The position numbers and the translations under genes are program-made. A stretch of 64,000 bases of DNA, from assembly GCA_016699835.1 (NCBI GenBank), contig CP064987.1, forward strand, positions 310,001-374,000. The letters are read 5' to 3'. The number at the start of each line of letters is the position of its first letter. Position 1 is the stretch's first letter. The stretch comes from Phycisphaerales bacterium. GTDB taxonomy: Bacteria; Planctomycetota; Phycisphaerae; Phycisphaerales; UBA1924. Below are positions 18,339 to 27,889 of this stretch, piece after piece. Under the pieces are notes generated by a model. That model searched no databases. It was not told the origin of the DNA and saw only the letters and a list, made by a program, of their open reading frames with translations.

Positions 18339-19543
18339 GCAGAACATCACCATGTCGCGAAACTCGATGGCGTGCCCTCTGGTCGCGAATCGTTCCGATC
18401 GTCGCATGTCTCACGCTCGTCGCACCGACGGCCTTCGCTCACCCGCCACTCGCGACTGTCGCCACGCTGCGCATCGACACCGATGGACACGTCGACCTCA
18501 CGGTCCACTATGACGCCCTCGCCTTCGCCCTCAACGATGTCTCGGCCAATATCCCCGACGAGCCGATGTTCGAGTTGCTCCACGCCGGCGACGATGCGAT
18601 CGCTCAATCACTCGCGGCATGCGGCCCTCGCTTCGAGCAACTCTGCATCCTCGAGGCCGACAGCAATCGGATTCCACTCTCGGTGGCGACCCTGCCGACC
18701 GTGGCCGACGTGCGCGCCGAAGAGGCGCGACGTCCCACATATCCGCTTCCCATCAAGTCCACACTCGAGTCCCATGCCCAACTCACGGCAAGCACGTCGA
18801 GCATCACGATCCGCTTTCCCGAAATCCTCGGCATCGTGGTCGTCACCATCGATCGACCGGGCTTCGAGCCGGTGGCCATCCCGCTCGGCGTGAACGAACG
18901 ATCGCCCGCCTTCAAGATCATCCCCATTTACGAGTCCGGCTCGACAACACAGCCAGAACCTCCAGCAGCCGGCGACTCGAACTCCTCACGCTGGCAAGCG
19001 TTCCTTCGCTTCGTCTCCCTCGGCTTTCGTCACATCGTGCCCGAGGGCCAGGATCACATGCTCTTCGTGCTCGGCCTATTCCTCCTCACGCCAAAGGCCA
19101 GGCCCGTGCTCCTCCAGATCTCCGCGTTCACGCTCGCCCACACCGTAACCCTCGCGCTCACATCGCTCCGAATCATCGGCCTGCCCGCATCAATCGTCGA
19201 ACCCGCCATCGCCGCCTCGATCGCCTTCGCCGGCATCGAAAACCTGGTCATCACCCGAGTCACACCCTGGCGAACCCTGGCCGCGTTCATTTTCGGCCTG
19301 GTCCACGGCATGGGCGTCGCCACTTCGTTCAACGAAGCGGGATTTCCCGAAGGAACACTCGTCTCCAGCCTCGTCGCGTTCACCCTGGGCGTCGAGGGCG
19401 GGCACCTCGCCGTGCTCCTCGCGGCATTCGTACTTCTCGGCTGGACACGAAATCGAGCGTGGTACCGTCCACGCATCGCCATTCCACTCTCACTGGTGAT
19501 CTCGGCCATCGCGATCGTGTGGTTCGTCCAACGCCTTCGTTGA
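18335..19543 (+). CDS. HupE/UreJ-like membrane protein with exported N-terminal domain
   Basis: 402 residues. The ATG overlaps the stop of the mannosidase gene (ATGA), so translation is probably coupled. A basic start and hydrophobic stretch (SRIVPIVACLTLVAPTAFA) form a signal peptide. About 180 residues of soluble domain follow, then a C-terminal membrane half containing FVSLGFRHIVPEGQDHMLFVLGLFLL, AFTLAHTVTLAL and FGLVHGMGVATSF. These histidine-bearing motifs are typical of the HupE/UreJ_2 family, implicated in nickel or cobalt handling in some members. A metal role is not shown here, and the link to mannoside use is unclear. Confidence 0.8.
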   Translation: MSRTSPCRETRWRALWSRIVPIVACLTLVAPTAFAHPPLATVATLRIDTDGHVDLTVHYDALAFALNDVSANIPDEPMFELLHAGDDAIAQSLAACGPRFEQLCILEADSNRIPLSVATLPTVADVRAEEARRPTYPLPIKSTLESHAQLTASTSSITIRFPEILGIVVVTIDRPGFEPVAIPLGVNERSPAFKIIPIYESGSTTQPEPPAAGDSNSSRWQAFLRFVSLGFRHIVPEGQDHMLFVLGLFLLTPKARPVLLQISAFTLAHTVTLALTSLRIIGLPASIVEPAIAASIAFAGIENLVITRVTPWRTLAAFIFGLVHGMGVATSFNEAGFPEGTLVSSLVAFTLGVEGGHLAVLLAAFVLLGWTRNRAWYRPRIAIPLSLVISAIAIVWFVQRLR

Positions 19544-19568
19544 ATCCCACACGTCCGCGCCAGTATGC

Positions 19569-22500
19569 CTACTCCCATCCGCCGATCGTGGTCCGTCCGC
19601 TGCTCCCGAACGAGGCCGACCCACGCGCGCCATACGGCTGGAACAGGATACCAAAACTGGTATCCCCCGAGACCTCGTCATACCCGATGTTCGCCCCGAG
19701 CACCATCGACTCGAATCGCCGCACGAGTTGGATCGAGGCCCCCTGGAACCCCGTGTTCGAGGCATCGTAACTCCCCGAGAGCGAGAGCGAGTACTTCGAC
19801 GCGAACTCGTACCGCGAGCCCGCCGTCACCACCGTCGCGTCCTGAGAGTTGATGAACCGCACGTCGGCGTACGTCGAGAAACTCGGGTTGTGCCGGAGCA
19901 GCACGCCCGCCGTCGAGACGGCCATCTGATCAATATCAAAGTCGAACACACCACCGCCCGTGATCGCGAGTGTGTCCGAGGCCTGCCACACGGCATCGGC
20001 GATGAACGCGTCCCCCGCCGTGCTGAGTTCCGGGCGCGGCTCATAGAACCGCGTGATCGGCCCATCCGTCACGCGTCCTTCACGCTTCGCGTCGGACGTG
20101 GACACGACCACGTCGGTGCTCAGTGTGAAGAGATCGACCGAGTGCCACCGCCCTGGCCCGCCGCGCTGGGTCTGGAACCGCTGCGTCACGCCCGCACGCA
20201 CGATCCCGCCCGTCAGGAGCGACTCAACCGAATCGTCGAAGACGGGAAGGCTCGTCGAGGGCACGTTCGTCCCGGAGTACATCACGGTGACGCTCGGCTC
20301 CACGATGTGCCGAAGGCGATGCACGTCAAAGAACCGCGAATCGACGTCGTCGTGCACACGCTGGATGGTGGTGCCGAGGCGGACCCCATACGCGCCCCAC
20401 GTCCGTGTCTCGTCGTTCTCTCGGCCCGTGCCGAATCCAGAGAGTTGGTTGTACTCGCCAAAGCCGTTGTCATAGAAACTTGCACGCCCGATGACGAACG
20501 GCTGGATATTCACAGGCCCCTCGCGGAATTGCGAGGAGATCTCGTGGCGAGTATCCAGACGTGTCACGCCATCCTCGTCCAGACCGATCGACCGGAGTTG
20601 ATCCGCAATCCTCTGATCGGCATCAAGCCCGAAAAGCCGCTGCGCCCCGGTGTTGTTGAGCCCACGCGTCGAGAGTGCTTCCTCGTCAAACGACAGGCTC
20701 ACCCGCCCCGCCCGATACTCGCTCCAATACGTCACGGCCCCAGGCGCAAAGTCGTCGAACACATCATCCGCAAGCCGCGTGTACGTCGCCTCGGGGAGTT
20801 TCTGAACGCTGTACCCCTGCGACTCGAGCAGGTAGTCGTTCGCCACGAAGTCGTTCACATTCCCAGAGACCTCGAGCGAGAAGAGCGACTGGTCGCTCCG
20901 CCGCTGGACGCGGGCCCGGCTGATGAACTCACGCCGCTCGGTCGCGAGATCCGGGAAGAACGCCCCCACGAACGACGCGTCGCTTGCGTACGCCCCCTCG
21001 ACCATCGCCGACCAGTGCTCGTCCAGGCGCCAGCGATGCTCGCCGAGCGCCAGCAATCGCCCGTTGTCGTCGGGCGCTCGCTCAAGCCCGGTCCTGAAGG
21101 CGTCGGTCCCCGAATCGCCGGGGAGTCCATAGACATACAGCCCGCCGGCGCTCGTCTCTCGCGTCCACCCCAGCCGCGCGCCCAGGCCCACGCCACGCTC
21201 GTCGTAGTAATCCACCAGTGCGTCGGCGGTGTACCAGTCCGGCTGGTCCATGCCCAGAAGCCCAAAGACATTCAGCCGCGTCTTCACCGCAAACCCGCTG
21301 TTCCGCGAGTTCTCGAAGCGAAGATCCTTGAGCGGCACCGCCGCCGGATCGCCCGTGAATCGAGGCCAATAAAAAACTGGGAACCCTGCGGCCCGCAGAG
21401 TGATATTCCTCGCGTCGATCGTCGTCCGAACGCGGCCGCCATCCGACCCCACCCCACCGCTCTCGGTGCCCGCATCACCACCAGTCGACGAGACCTGCGT
21501 CGCCCGCCGCGAGATCGTCACGCTCGTCGCGCCGATCGAGAACTCCGGCTCAAAGAATGCGCTGTTCGCAAACGTCGCTCCCGTCGCCTTGAACTCGTCG
21601 GCCGCCTCCTGCCGGATCGTCTTCGCCCGCACATACAGCGGCAGCCCACGTCGCTCGTCGTACGTCCAGAAGACGCCATCGAGCACCACCGCCTTGTTCC
21701 GCGCCACGTCGTACATCATCTGTGGCCCGCGCAGTGTGTACTTTCCGTCGCTCGCGACCACGTCCCCCTCGAGATAGATCGCCTCGACGTCCCCCTGCCT
21801 CATCCGCGTCGCGTCGAACGCACCGACGCGCCCGCCCTTGAGGAAGACCACCGCACGCTGCGCCGTCATCTCCAGACGACGGTCCACTCGCACGTCTGTG
21901 TACTGCACCGTCACCCCGCCCGTCGCAACGACGGTGCGTTCATCCTCACCCGTCCCGCCCGGCACGAGCGAGAGACTCCCGAAACCCAGGCTGATGATCC
22001 CATTTCTCGCGAAGATCGGCTCGCTGATCTCTCCGATCGCGGTGTCGGCGAGGATGCTCCGAGCGCTCTCGTCAGCGGCCGTCCGGCGCGACGGCTCGAA
22101 GGGCCGCCCCGTGCCCGGTATCCCAGGCTCACGGGCCGCTTCACTCACGCTCGTCGCCACGCCCGCCTCGACGCCCTCGCGCACATACGCGGGCGGCGTA
22201 GGCACAAGATCCGGTCCCCTGGGTAACCCCGCGAGCGGATCGGGTATCTCCTCGACAAACCCAGGCACCAGCCGCCGCAAGGACCGCGCAAGTTCCCCCT
22301 CCGACTCGGTCACGAACGCGCCGTCCGAACCCGACGGCCGCTCGCGAACGACCAGATCCGCCTTGAGTTTCACGCCCTCACCCTGCGGCGGCCGCAGCAC
22401 GCCACGAACCAGCAACCGATCACCCGCGACGCGAATCGCACTGGATGAACCCACCGCGTCCGACGCCGTCCCCACGCGATCAAAGTTGATCGCCACCTGG

Positions 22501-22913
22501 AAGACACCATCTTCCAGAGGCTCGATCCACACACACGCCCTCGCCGCCTGCAAATCAAACGGCCCCAACCTCACGCGAACATCACCCACAAGCAGCAGCC
22601 GCCGCGTCGCGCCGGGGATCGAGTCGCCAAAGACGTACACCTTCCGGGCCGCAAGATCGATCGGCCCGTCTTGCGTGGCCAACGGCAGTCGCATGCCCGC
22701 AAAGTCACGACCATTGATCCGCGCCACATCGATGCTCGTGACCGGTCCGCCCGTCGCGGCCGAAGGCGTCTGCACGATCGGCTGGGCGAACGCCGGATCA
22801 CCACCATGGCACGCGAGCCCCGCGAGCGACGCGATCATCGCGGCGCGTGCGGATCCACGGACCAGGAATGGAGTCGAGAGTCGGGCGGCGATCCGTGCGC
22901 TCCGGCAGTTCAT
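19569..22913 (-). CDS. lptD: LptD-like LPS-assembly outer membrane protein
   Basis: 1114 residues. An N-terminal signal region ends near AFAQ (about residue 44). Next come an OstA-like beta-jellyroll region (DLAARKVYVFGD ... LLVGDVRVRLGPFDLQAARA) and further beta repeats (AQRAVVFLKGGRVGAFDA ... AIYLEGDVVASDGKYTLRG). The C-terminal half from about 500 has alternating beta strands of a large barrel, ending SASFGSSGRTTIGGWE. With LptE, LptD inserts lipopolysaccharide into the outer leaflet of the outer membrane. The protein is longer than the E. coli form (784 aa), mainly in the N-terminal repeats. It converges with the HupE-like gene, leaving 25 bases. No lptE is visible nearby. Confidence 0.8.
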   Translation of the reverse strand: MNCRSARIAARLSTPFLVRGSARAAMIASLAGLACHGGDPAFAQPIVQTPSAATGGPVTSIDVARINGRDFAGMRLPLATQDGPIDLAARKVYVFGDSIPGATRRLLLVGDVRVRLGPFDLQAARACVWIEPLEDGVFQVAINFDRVGTASDAVGSSSAIRVAGDRLLVRGVLRPPQGEGVKLKADLVVRERPSGSDGAFVTESEGELARSLRRLVPGFVEEIPDPLAGLPRGPDLVPTPPAYVREGVEAGVATSVSEAAREPGIPGTGRPFEPSRRTAADESARSILADTAIGEISEPIFARNGIISLGFGSLSLVPGGTGEDERTVVATGGVTVQYTDVRVDRRLEMTAQRAVVFLKGGRVGAFDATRMRQGDVEAIYLEGDVVASDGKYTLRGPQMMYDVARNKAVVLDGVFWTYDERRGLPLYVRAKTIRQEAADEFKATGATFANSAFFEPEFSIGATSVTISRRATQVSSTGGDAGTESGGVGSDGGRVRTTIDARNITLRAAGFPVFYWPRFTGDPAAVPLKDLRFENSRNSGFAVKTRLNVFGLLGMDQPDWYTADALVDYYDERGVGLGARLGWTRETSAGGLYVYGLPGDSGTDAFRTGLERAPDDNGRLLALGEHRWRLDEHWSAMVEGAYASDASFVGAFFPDLATERREFISRARVQRRSDQSLFSLEVSGNVNDFVANDYLLESQGYSVQKLPEATYTRLADDVFDDFAPGAVTYWSEYRAGRVSLSFDEEALSTRGLNNTGAQRLFGLDADQRIADQLRSIGLDEDGVTRLDTRHEISSQFREGPVNIQPFVIGRASFYDNGFGEYNQLSGFGTGRENDETRTWGAYGVRLGTTIQRVHDDVDSRFFDVHRLRHIVEPSVTVMYSGTNVPSTSLPVFDDSVESLLTGGIVRAGVTQRFQTQRGGPGRWHSVDLFTLSTDVVVSTSDAKREGRVTDGPITRFYEPRPELSTAGDAFIADAVWQASDTLAITGGGVFDFDIDQMAVSTAGVLLRHNPSFSTYADVRFINSQDATVVTAGSRYEFASKYSLSLSGSYDASNTGFQGASIQLVRRFESMVLGANIGYDEVSGDTSFGILFQPYGARGSASFGSSGRTTIGGWE

Positions 22914-22982
22914 GGGTCCATGCTAGGGTGCGTCCCCGCGTCGTAGAATGCCCGTTCGCTCCTCATCCAGGAATCCACAACC

Positions 22983-23843
22983 ATGAGCACACCCACCTCC
23001 CAATCTCTCCTCGCCGGCAAGGTCGGCCTCATCGTCGGCATCGCCAACGAGCGCTCCTACGCCTGGCACATCGCCAAGGCCCTCCTGGAGCACGGCGCCA
23101 CCTGCGCCTTCACCCACCTCCCCGGCGAACGCAACGAGCACCGCACCCGCCGCTCCATCGACGCCCTGCCCAACGCCGGCGCCGCGATCGCGGGCCCCGC
23201 TGCGGGCAAGAAGCCCTGGGTCGCCGCCATGGACGCCTCGAACGACGCCGAACTCGACGCGACCTTCGCGAAGCTTGTGGAAGGCCACGACCGCCTCGAC
23301 TTCCTCATCCACTCCATCGCCTTCGCCGAGCGCGACATCCTCCAACCCGGCAAGTTCGTCACCACCACGCGCCAGCAATACCTCCAGGCGATCGACATCT
23401 CCGCCTACACACTCCTCGCGATGGCGACCCGCGCCCGCCCGCTCATGGCCAGACCCAAGCCCGGCTCACCCGGCGGCAAGGGCGGCGGCAGCATCCTCGG
23501 CATGTCCTACTACGGCGCCGAGAAAGTCCTCCCCGGCTACAACGTCATGGGCGTCGCCAAGGCCGCCCTCGAGTGCACAGGCCGATACCTCGCCAGCGAA
23601 CTCGGCGAGGACGGCATCCGCGTCAACCTCATCTCCGGCGGCTACCTCAAGACCCTCGCCAGCAGCGCCGTCGGCGGCACCGACGCCATGAGCGACGCCG
23701 TCGAGAAGCACGCCCCGCTCCGCCGAAACGTCGAAGGCGCCGACGTCGGCGGCACCGCCGTCTGGCTCTGCTCCGACCTCTCCGCAGGCGTCACCGGCGA
23801 GACCATCTACGTCGACTGCGGCGTGAACATCGTGGCGGGGTGA
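22983..23843 (+). CDS. fabI: Enoyl-[acyl-carrier-protein] reductase, FabI type
   Basis: 286 residues. FabI performs the last reduction of each fatty-acid elongation cycle using NAD(P)H. The dinucleotide-binding start is the FabI variant (VGLIVGIANERSYAWHIAKAL). FLIHSIAFAE follows, and the catalytic Tyr-x6-Lys is in GYNVMGVAKAAL. The C-terminal part has GIRVNLISGGYLKTLA and TGETIYVDCG. It is somewhat longer than E. coli FabI (262 aa) because of an insertion near residues 45-60 and a KPGSPGGKGGG loop. It is a single gene divergent from lptD; the 69-base gap must hold both promoters. Confidence 0.93.
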   Translation: MSTPTSQSLLAGKVGLIVGIANERSYAWHIAKALLEHGATCAFTHLPGERNEHRTRRSIDALPNAGAAIAGPAAGKKPWVAAMDASNDAELDATFAKLVEGHDRLDFLIHSIAFAERDILQPGKFVTTTRQQYLQAIDISAYTLLAMATRARPLMARPKPGSPGGKGGGSILGMSYYGAEKVLPGYNVMGVAKAALECTGRYLASELGEDGIRVNLISGGYLKTLASSAVGGTDAMSDAVEKHAPLRRNVEGADVGGTAVWLCSDLSAGVTGETIYVDCGVNIVAG

Positions 23844-23884
23844 GTTCCCACTCGACGATCGGTCATTTCAATGCTCAACGTCGA

Positions 23885-24541
23885 ATGCACACACCTGAAC
23901 TTCAATACGCCTTTGTTGAAAACATCACCCTACCGAACAGAGTCTGGGTCATCCCAGTCGCAGGGCCGCAGTTCTCCGCCGGAGTGTGGCTGTCAAGAAC
24001 CGTTCAATACGATCTCAGAGCGGCACGTCGCCGGTCCTTAGCCGGAGCGATGGAATTCTGTGATTCTGAACTTCCCGGCTGGGAGTTGTGGCTCATCTAT
24101 TGCTCCGTGGCTCCACAGCCGGACAACAGAATCAACAGATACAATGGTGTCCAGTCGTACTTTGCTCAGTACGAGCACCTCGGGTTCGAGCAGCGGCATC
24201 AACGGCGCATCGTGGAGAGTGTTGACGGATTGTGGTTTGTTGGCGCCTGTCAATGGGATCATGAGCATCTCGAATCTGTTGATCGAATCATGATTCGAGA
24301 GCACGCCGTTTCTCTCTGTGTCCCTCCTGCACGCGCAGAGACTGTCGTAGAGATGTTTCTTGGACATCAAGGCCGACTCGGCACAGATATTCGAGCCGTC
24401 GCATTCGAAATCGCAATCGTCGATCCTATCGCACTAATACTAAATCACGGTGATTTCGATGATCCAGAAGGTGCGGCATGTGTCACCATGCCCGCATCGT
24501 CAGTACACACCCATCGACTTCGGCGGTACCAAATTCAGTAA
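23885..24541 (+). CDS. Orphan hypothetical protein, probably acquired
   Basis: 218 residues from ATG 23885. The product (MHTPELQYAFVENITLPNRV ... GWELWLIYCSVAPQPDNRIN ... VDGLWFVGACQWDHEHLESVD) has ordinary globular composition with aromatic residues. It has no signal peptide or transmembrane helix, and no family is recognised. Its GC is clearly below that of fabI upstream and the lipoprotein gene downstream, and codon choice is less biased. It is squeezed between fabI and a convergent gene. The frame continues upstream through fabI as an arginine/proline-rich shadow, so the true start must lie after the fabI stop. No copy of the tRNA-linked element was found next to it. Confidence 0.6.
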   Translation: MHTPELQYAFVENITLPNRVWVIPVAGPQFSAGVWLSRTVQYDLRAARRRSLAGAMEFCDSELPGWELWLIYCSVAPQPDNRINRYNGVQSYFAQYEHLGFEQRHQRRIVESVDGLWFVGACQWDHEHLESVDRIMIREHAVSLCVPPARAETVVEMFLGHQGRLGTDIRAVAFEIAIVDPIALILNHGDFDDPEGAACVTMPASSVHTHRLRRYQIQ

Positions 24542-24564
24542 CTGTATTGAACTCAAGACACCGC

Positions 24565-25233
24565 CTACTTCGCCATCTCCTTCAGGAACGCGTCCGCCTC
24601 GGCGATCGACTTCTCCATCTCCGCGATCAGAGCTCGGATGTCGCTCTGGACCTCCTCGGCCGTCCCCTGCATCGCGGCGATCGCATCGGCGTTGAGTGCG
24701 TGCTTGAGGCTCAGCACCTGATCGCGGAAGGCCACGAGCACCGGGTCCATGCTCGACGAGGCCTTCTTCATCGCCGCCAGCATCGTGTCGAACTTCGCCC
24801 GCGTCGCCTCCATCTGCCTGCGGCTGTTCTCGCGCAGCGCCTCGCTCGAGTACTGCTTGAGTTCCGCCTTCCACTCCGTGAAGAGGTCGTCGCCCACGCT
24901 CTCGACCGACGAGATCCGCGATCGCACGGCATCGGCTCGATCCTCACACGATTCCATGGACGACTTGGCCTTGTCGTACGCCGCCTTAAGGTCGCCACTC
25001 TTGTAGTTGACAAGGGCCGAGAAGCGGTCGAGGGCGCTCTGGAACTCCTGCTTGGCCTCGTTCTGGTCCTCGCGTGCCGTCTTCACCCTCGAGACGAGGA
25101 TGTCGCGCTTCTCCTTGCCGAACACCTCCATCGTGGAGTAGTACGCCTTCGAGCACCCGCCAAGACCACTGGCGAGACCGCCCAGCACAAGGGCAAGCAC
25201 GAGCACAACTCCACCGCAACGCGAACCACTCAT
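24565..25233 (-). CDS. DUF2959-like lipoprotein
   Basis: 222 residues. The signal peptide ends in a lipobox-like LASGLGGC, followed by SKAYYSTMEVFGKEKRDILVSRVKTAREDQNEAK, a pattern typical of the DUF2959 family. The remainder is highly charged helical sequence that looks like a long coiled coil (ALDRFSALVNYKSGDLKAAYDKAKSSME ...). It is predicted to be anchored in a membrane through the lipidated cysteine. The function of the family is unknown. Confidence 0.8.
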   Translation of the reverse strand: MSGSRCGGVVLVLALVLGGLASGLGGCSKAYYSTMEVFGKEKRDILVSRVKTAREDQNEAKQEFQSALDRFSALVNYKSGDLKAAYDKAKSSMESCEDRADAVRSRISSVESVGDDLFTEWKAELKQYSSEALRENSRRQMEATRAKFDTMLAAMKKASSSMDPVLVAFRDQVLSLKHALNADAIAAMQGTAEEVQSDIRALIAEMEKSIAEADAFLKEMAK

Positions 25234-25440
25234 CGATAACTCCTCGATCTTCCAGTCTTATGGCCCATGCGTCCCGCCTGGGCCTCCGAACAGCGCATGG
25301 CCAGAGCGAGCCGTACAGCCTCCGCTCTGGTCGATCGTACCCATCGAATCCACGAATCCCACGCTGCATCGGTAGTTTCCGTATCGCACAGGCCGCCTTC
25401 CACCGCCCCCCACCGTCCCCCCGCCCACTACACTCCCAGC

Positions 25441-27471
25441 ATGAGCACGGAGGCGCTCGCCGACCAACGCATTCTGATCCTGCCCACGCTCGTCGCGAAC
25501 CAGATCGCCGCGGGCGAGGTGGTTGAGCGCCCCGCGAGCGTCGTCAAGGAGACCGTCGAGAACGCCATCGACGCCGGGGCCACGCGCATCACCGTCGAGA
25601 TCGAGCAGGGGGGAATCGAACTCATCCGCGTCACCGACGACGGCGGCGGCATCCTCCCCGACGATCTCCCCCTCGCCCTCGCCCCGCACGCGACCAGCAA
25701 GATCAGGACCGCCGAGGATCTGGAGCACGTCGAGACGTTGGGCTTCCGCGGTGAGGCGCTCGCGTCGATCTCCAGCGTCGCTCGCGTCTCGATCCGATCG
25801 CGCCACACGAGCGAATCCGCCGCCAGCGTGATTGAAGCCGCGGGTGATGAGATCTCCGCGGTCAGGCCCGACGCGGGTAGCGTCGGCACAGTCCTCACCG
25901 TCCGCAATCTCTTCTTCAACACCCCGGCCCGCCGCAAGTTCCTCCGCACGCCCACGACCGAACAGGGCCGCTGCGCCGAGATCGTCGAGGACCTCGCGAT
26001 GGCCCACCCCGCCATCGGTTTCACGTTCATCACCGATGGGCGAAAGACCATCGACCTCCCGCCAGGCCAAACGCTCCGCCAGCGTGTGATCGATGTCCTC
26101 GGCAAGGAACTCGAGCCCGAACTCCTGGAGGCCCAGGCCGACACCTTCGACGACTCCCGCGGAATCGCGCTCTGGGGCCTCGTCGGCACGCCCGCCATCG
26201 CCCGAGCGAACCGCAACAAGCAGCGCGTCTTCGTGCGAGGCCGCAGCGTCCGCGACAAGACCATCCAGCACGCCCTCAGCGAGGCGTACCGCGGTCTCAT
26301 CGAGCCGTCCCGCCACCCCACCGCCGTCCTCGTCCTCGACATGGCGGCCAGTGCCGTCGACGTCAACGTCCACCCCGCCAAGAGCGAGGTGCGATTCCGC
26401 GACTCGTCGCTGGTGCACTCGGTGGTGCTGCGGGCCGTACGCGAGGCGCTGCGCCGAGCCGACCTCACGCCGAGCGTCTTCTCCATCCGCCCGCAACTCG
26501 GCGGCGTGGGCCGATCTGGAATGAACGGCGGCGCGACCGGCGGCCCGAATGGCCTCCCCGGCTCCTCGGGGAGCAACGGCGGGTACGACTCAACCTCGGC
26601 GTACGCACCACCGTCACCCCGCGCCTTCGCCGACTTCGTCCAGCGATGGACGCCAAGACCCACGACCAATGACGGATTCTCGAGCCGTGGCTCCACGCCG
26701 AGCGTTGACTCCATCCGCGAAGCAATCCGTGGCACGGACGCGCCCGCAACTGGAGCGTCCTCCGATTCATCGCACGCGCCGTACACCACCGATACGACAC
26801 ACGACGCACCAACCGACACGCACGCGATTCCCCAGCCCACGCCCGCCGAGCGCGTGCTGCAGGTGCACAAGAGTTACCTCGTCACCGAGGACGAGCAGGG
26901 CGTCGTCATCATCGACCAGCACGCCCTGCATGAGCGCGTCATGTTCGAGTACCTCTGTGCTCGCGTGCTGGGGGACGGAGCAGGTGCAGAGAACGATGCT
27001 GCCGCTCCAACTCCTCTCGAATCACAACGCCTCCTGATGCCCGAGGTCGTCGAGGTCCCACGCTCAATTGCCTCAGGCGGCCTCGACCAACTCACGCCCA
27101 TCCTCACGCGCCTGGGCATCGAGGCCAGCGTCCTCGGCCCCACCACCCTCGGCGTCAGCGCCTTTCCTACCTTCCTCTTCGATCGAAACGTCGACGCCCA
27201 GGACTTCCTCAAGGAGTTCTTCGACAAGGCCGAGCAGTTGGGCCTCTCCGACTCGGGCAAGAACGCCGGCGAAGAAGCCCTTCGCGAGGTCCTCGACATG
27301 ATGGCGTGCAAGGCCGCGGTCAAGGCCGGCGACCGCCTCACGCCGACAGAACTCATCGAACTCGTGAAACTCCGCGGAGCCGTCGAACGCAGCAGCAACT
27401 GCCCGCATGGCCGCCCCACAAGCATCCGCCTCACCATCCGCGATCTCGAGAAACTCTTCGGGCGGAGTTAG
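25441..27471 (+). CDS. mutL: DNA mismatch repair protein MutL with endonuclease motif
   Basis: 676 residues from ATG 25441. The GHKL ATPase N-terminus has NQIAAGEVVERPASVVKE, the N-box Glu/Asn (ETVENAIDAGA), DDGGGI (66-71), GFRGEALASI and NLFFNTPARRKFL. Residues about 345-465 are a low-complexity linker rich in G, S, P and T. The C-terminal dimerisation domain contains DQHALHERVMFE (from residue 492), matching the DQHA-x2-E-x4-E endonuclease metal site, and CPHGRPT near 654. This is therefore the nicking type of MutL, as in bacteria without MutH. No mutS is in the window. Confidence 0.95.
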   Translation: MSTEALADQRILILPTLVANQIAAGEVVERPASVVKETVENAIDAGATRITVEIEQGGIELIRVTDDGGGILPDDLPLALAPHATSKIRTAEDLEHVETLGFRGEALASISSVARVSIRSRHTSESAASVIEAAGDEISAVRPDAGSVGTVLTVRNLFFNTPARRKFLRTPTTEQGRCAEIVEDLAMAHPAIGFTFITDGRKTIDLPPGQTLRQRVIDVLGKELEPELLEAQADTFDDSRGIALWGLVGTPAIARANRNKQRVFVRGRSVRDKTIQHALSEAYRGLIEPSRHPTAVLVLDMAASAVDVNVHPAKSEVRFRDSSLVHSVVLRAVREALRRADLTPSVFSIRPQLGGVGRSGMNGGATGGPNGLPGSSGSNGGYDSTSAYAPPSPRAFADFVQRWTPRPTTNDGFSSRGSTPSVDSIREAIRGTDAPATGASSDSSHAPYTTDTTHDAPTDTHAIPQPTPAERVLQVHKSYLVTEDEQGVVIIDQHALHERVMFEYLCARVLGDGAGAENDAAAPTPLESQRLLMPEVVEVPRSIASGGLDQLTPILTRLGIEASVLGPTTLGVSAFPTFLFDRNVDAQDFLKEFFDKAEQLGLSDSGKNAGEEALREVLDMMACKAAVKAGDRLTPTELIELVKLRGAVERSSNCPHGRPTSIRLTIRDLEKLFGRS

Positions 27472-27547
27472 CGGGAATCGGCATTCGAGTTTCGTGATTC
27501 GGCATTCGTGTCGGGCAACGAACGACACATCTGTCATTACCTATTGC

Positions 27548-27889
27548 CTATTCCCCATTTCCCGCTCTCACCTCCTTCGACGCCAACTTCAGACCCACGA
27601 TCGCCACCACGAGCAGCCCGAGGAATACCAGCCTCGCGGGCGTCACGCCTTCCTTGAAGTGGACGACGCCCACGATCGCCGTGCCGAGCGCCCCGATGCC
27701 GACCCACACGGCGTAACCGGTCCCGATCGGGATCGTCCGCACCGCCATCGCGAGCAACGCCATGCTCGCCGCCAGGGCCACGATCGTCAGCACCGTCGGC
27801 CAAGGCCGCGTCAGCCCGTTCGACTGCTTGAGCCCCACGGCCCACGCGACCTCGAACAGCCCGGCGAGCACGAGTAGCACCCACGCCAT
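27548..27889 (-). CDS. gdx: Small multidrug resistance family exporter, Gdx/SugE subtype
   Basis: 113 residues with four hydrophobic helices. It starts MAWVLLVLAGLFEVAWAVGLK, with the conserved membrane Glu near position 13. Motifs GTGYAVWVGIGALGTAIVG and LVVAIVGLKLAS match SugE/Gdx rather than EmrE. Known Gdx proteins export guanidinium as dual-topology dimers; that substrate is inferred by family only. The chosen ATG shares one base with the stop codon of the upstream gene (TGATG), so the two are translationally coupled. A GTG one codon earlier is the alternative start. Confidence 0.88.
   Translation of the reverse strand: MAWVLLVLAGLFEVAWAVGLKQSNGLTRPWPTVLTIVALAASMALLAMAVRTIPIGTGYAVWVGIGALGTAIVGVVHFKEGVTPARLVFLGLLVVAIVGLKLASKEVRAGNGE

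Noticed and set aside
19728..22226. 832-codon plus-strand open frame opposite lptD
   Set aside because: The translation is Arg/His/Pro-rich, a typical frame opposite a GC-rich gene, while the minus strand gives a coherent beta-barrel protein.
27472..27547. Short direct repeats (TTCGGCATTCG-like) between mutL and gdx
   Set aside because: Only partial repeats of about ten bases with no second locus in the window; possibly a decayed repeat but not supportable.
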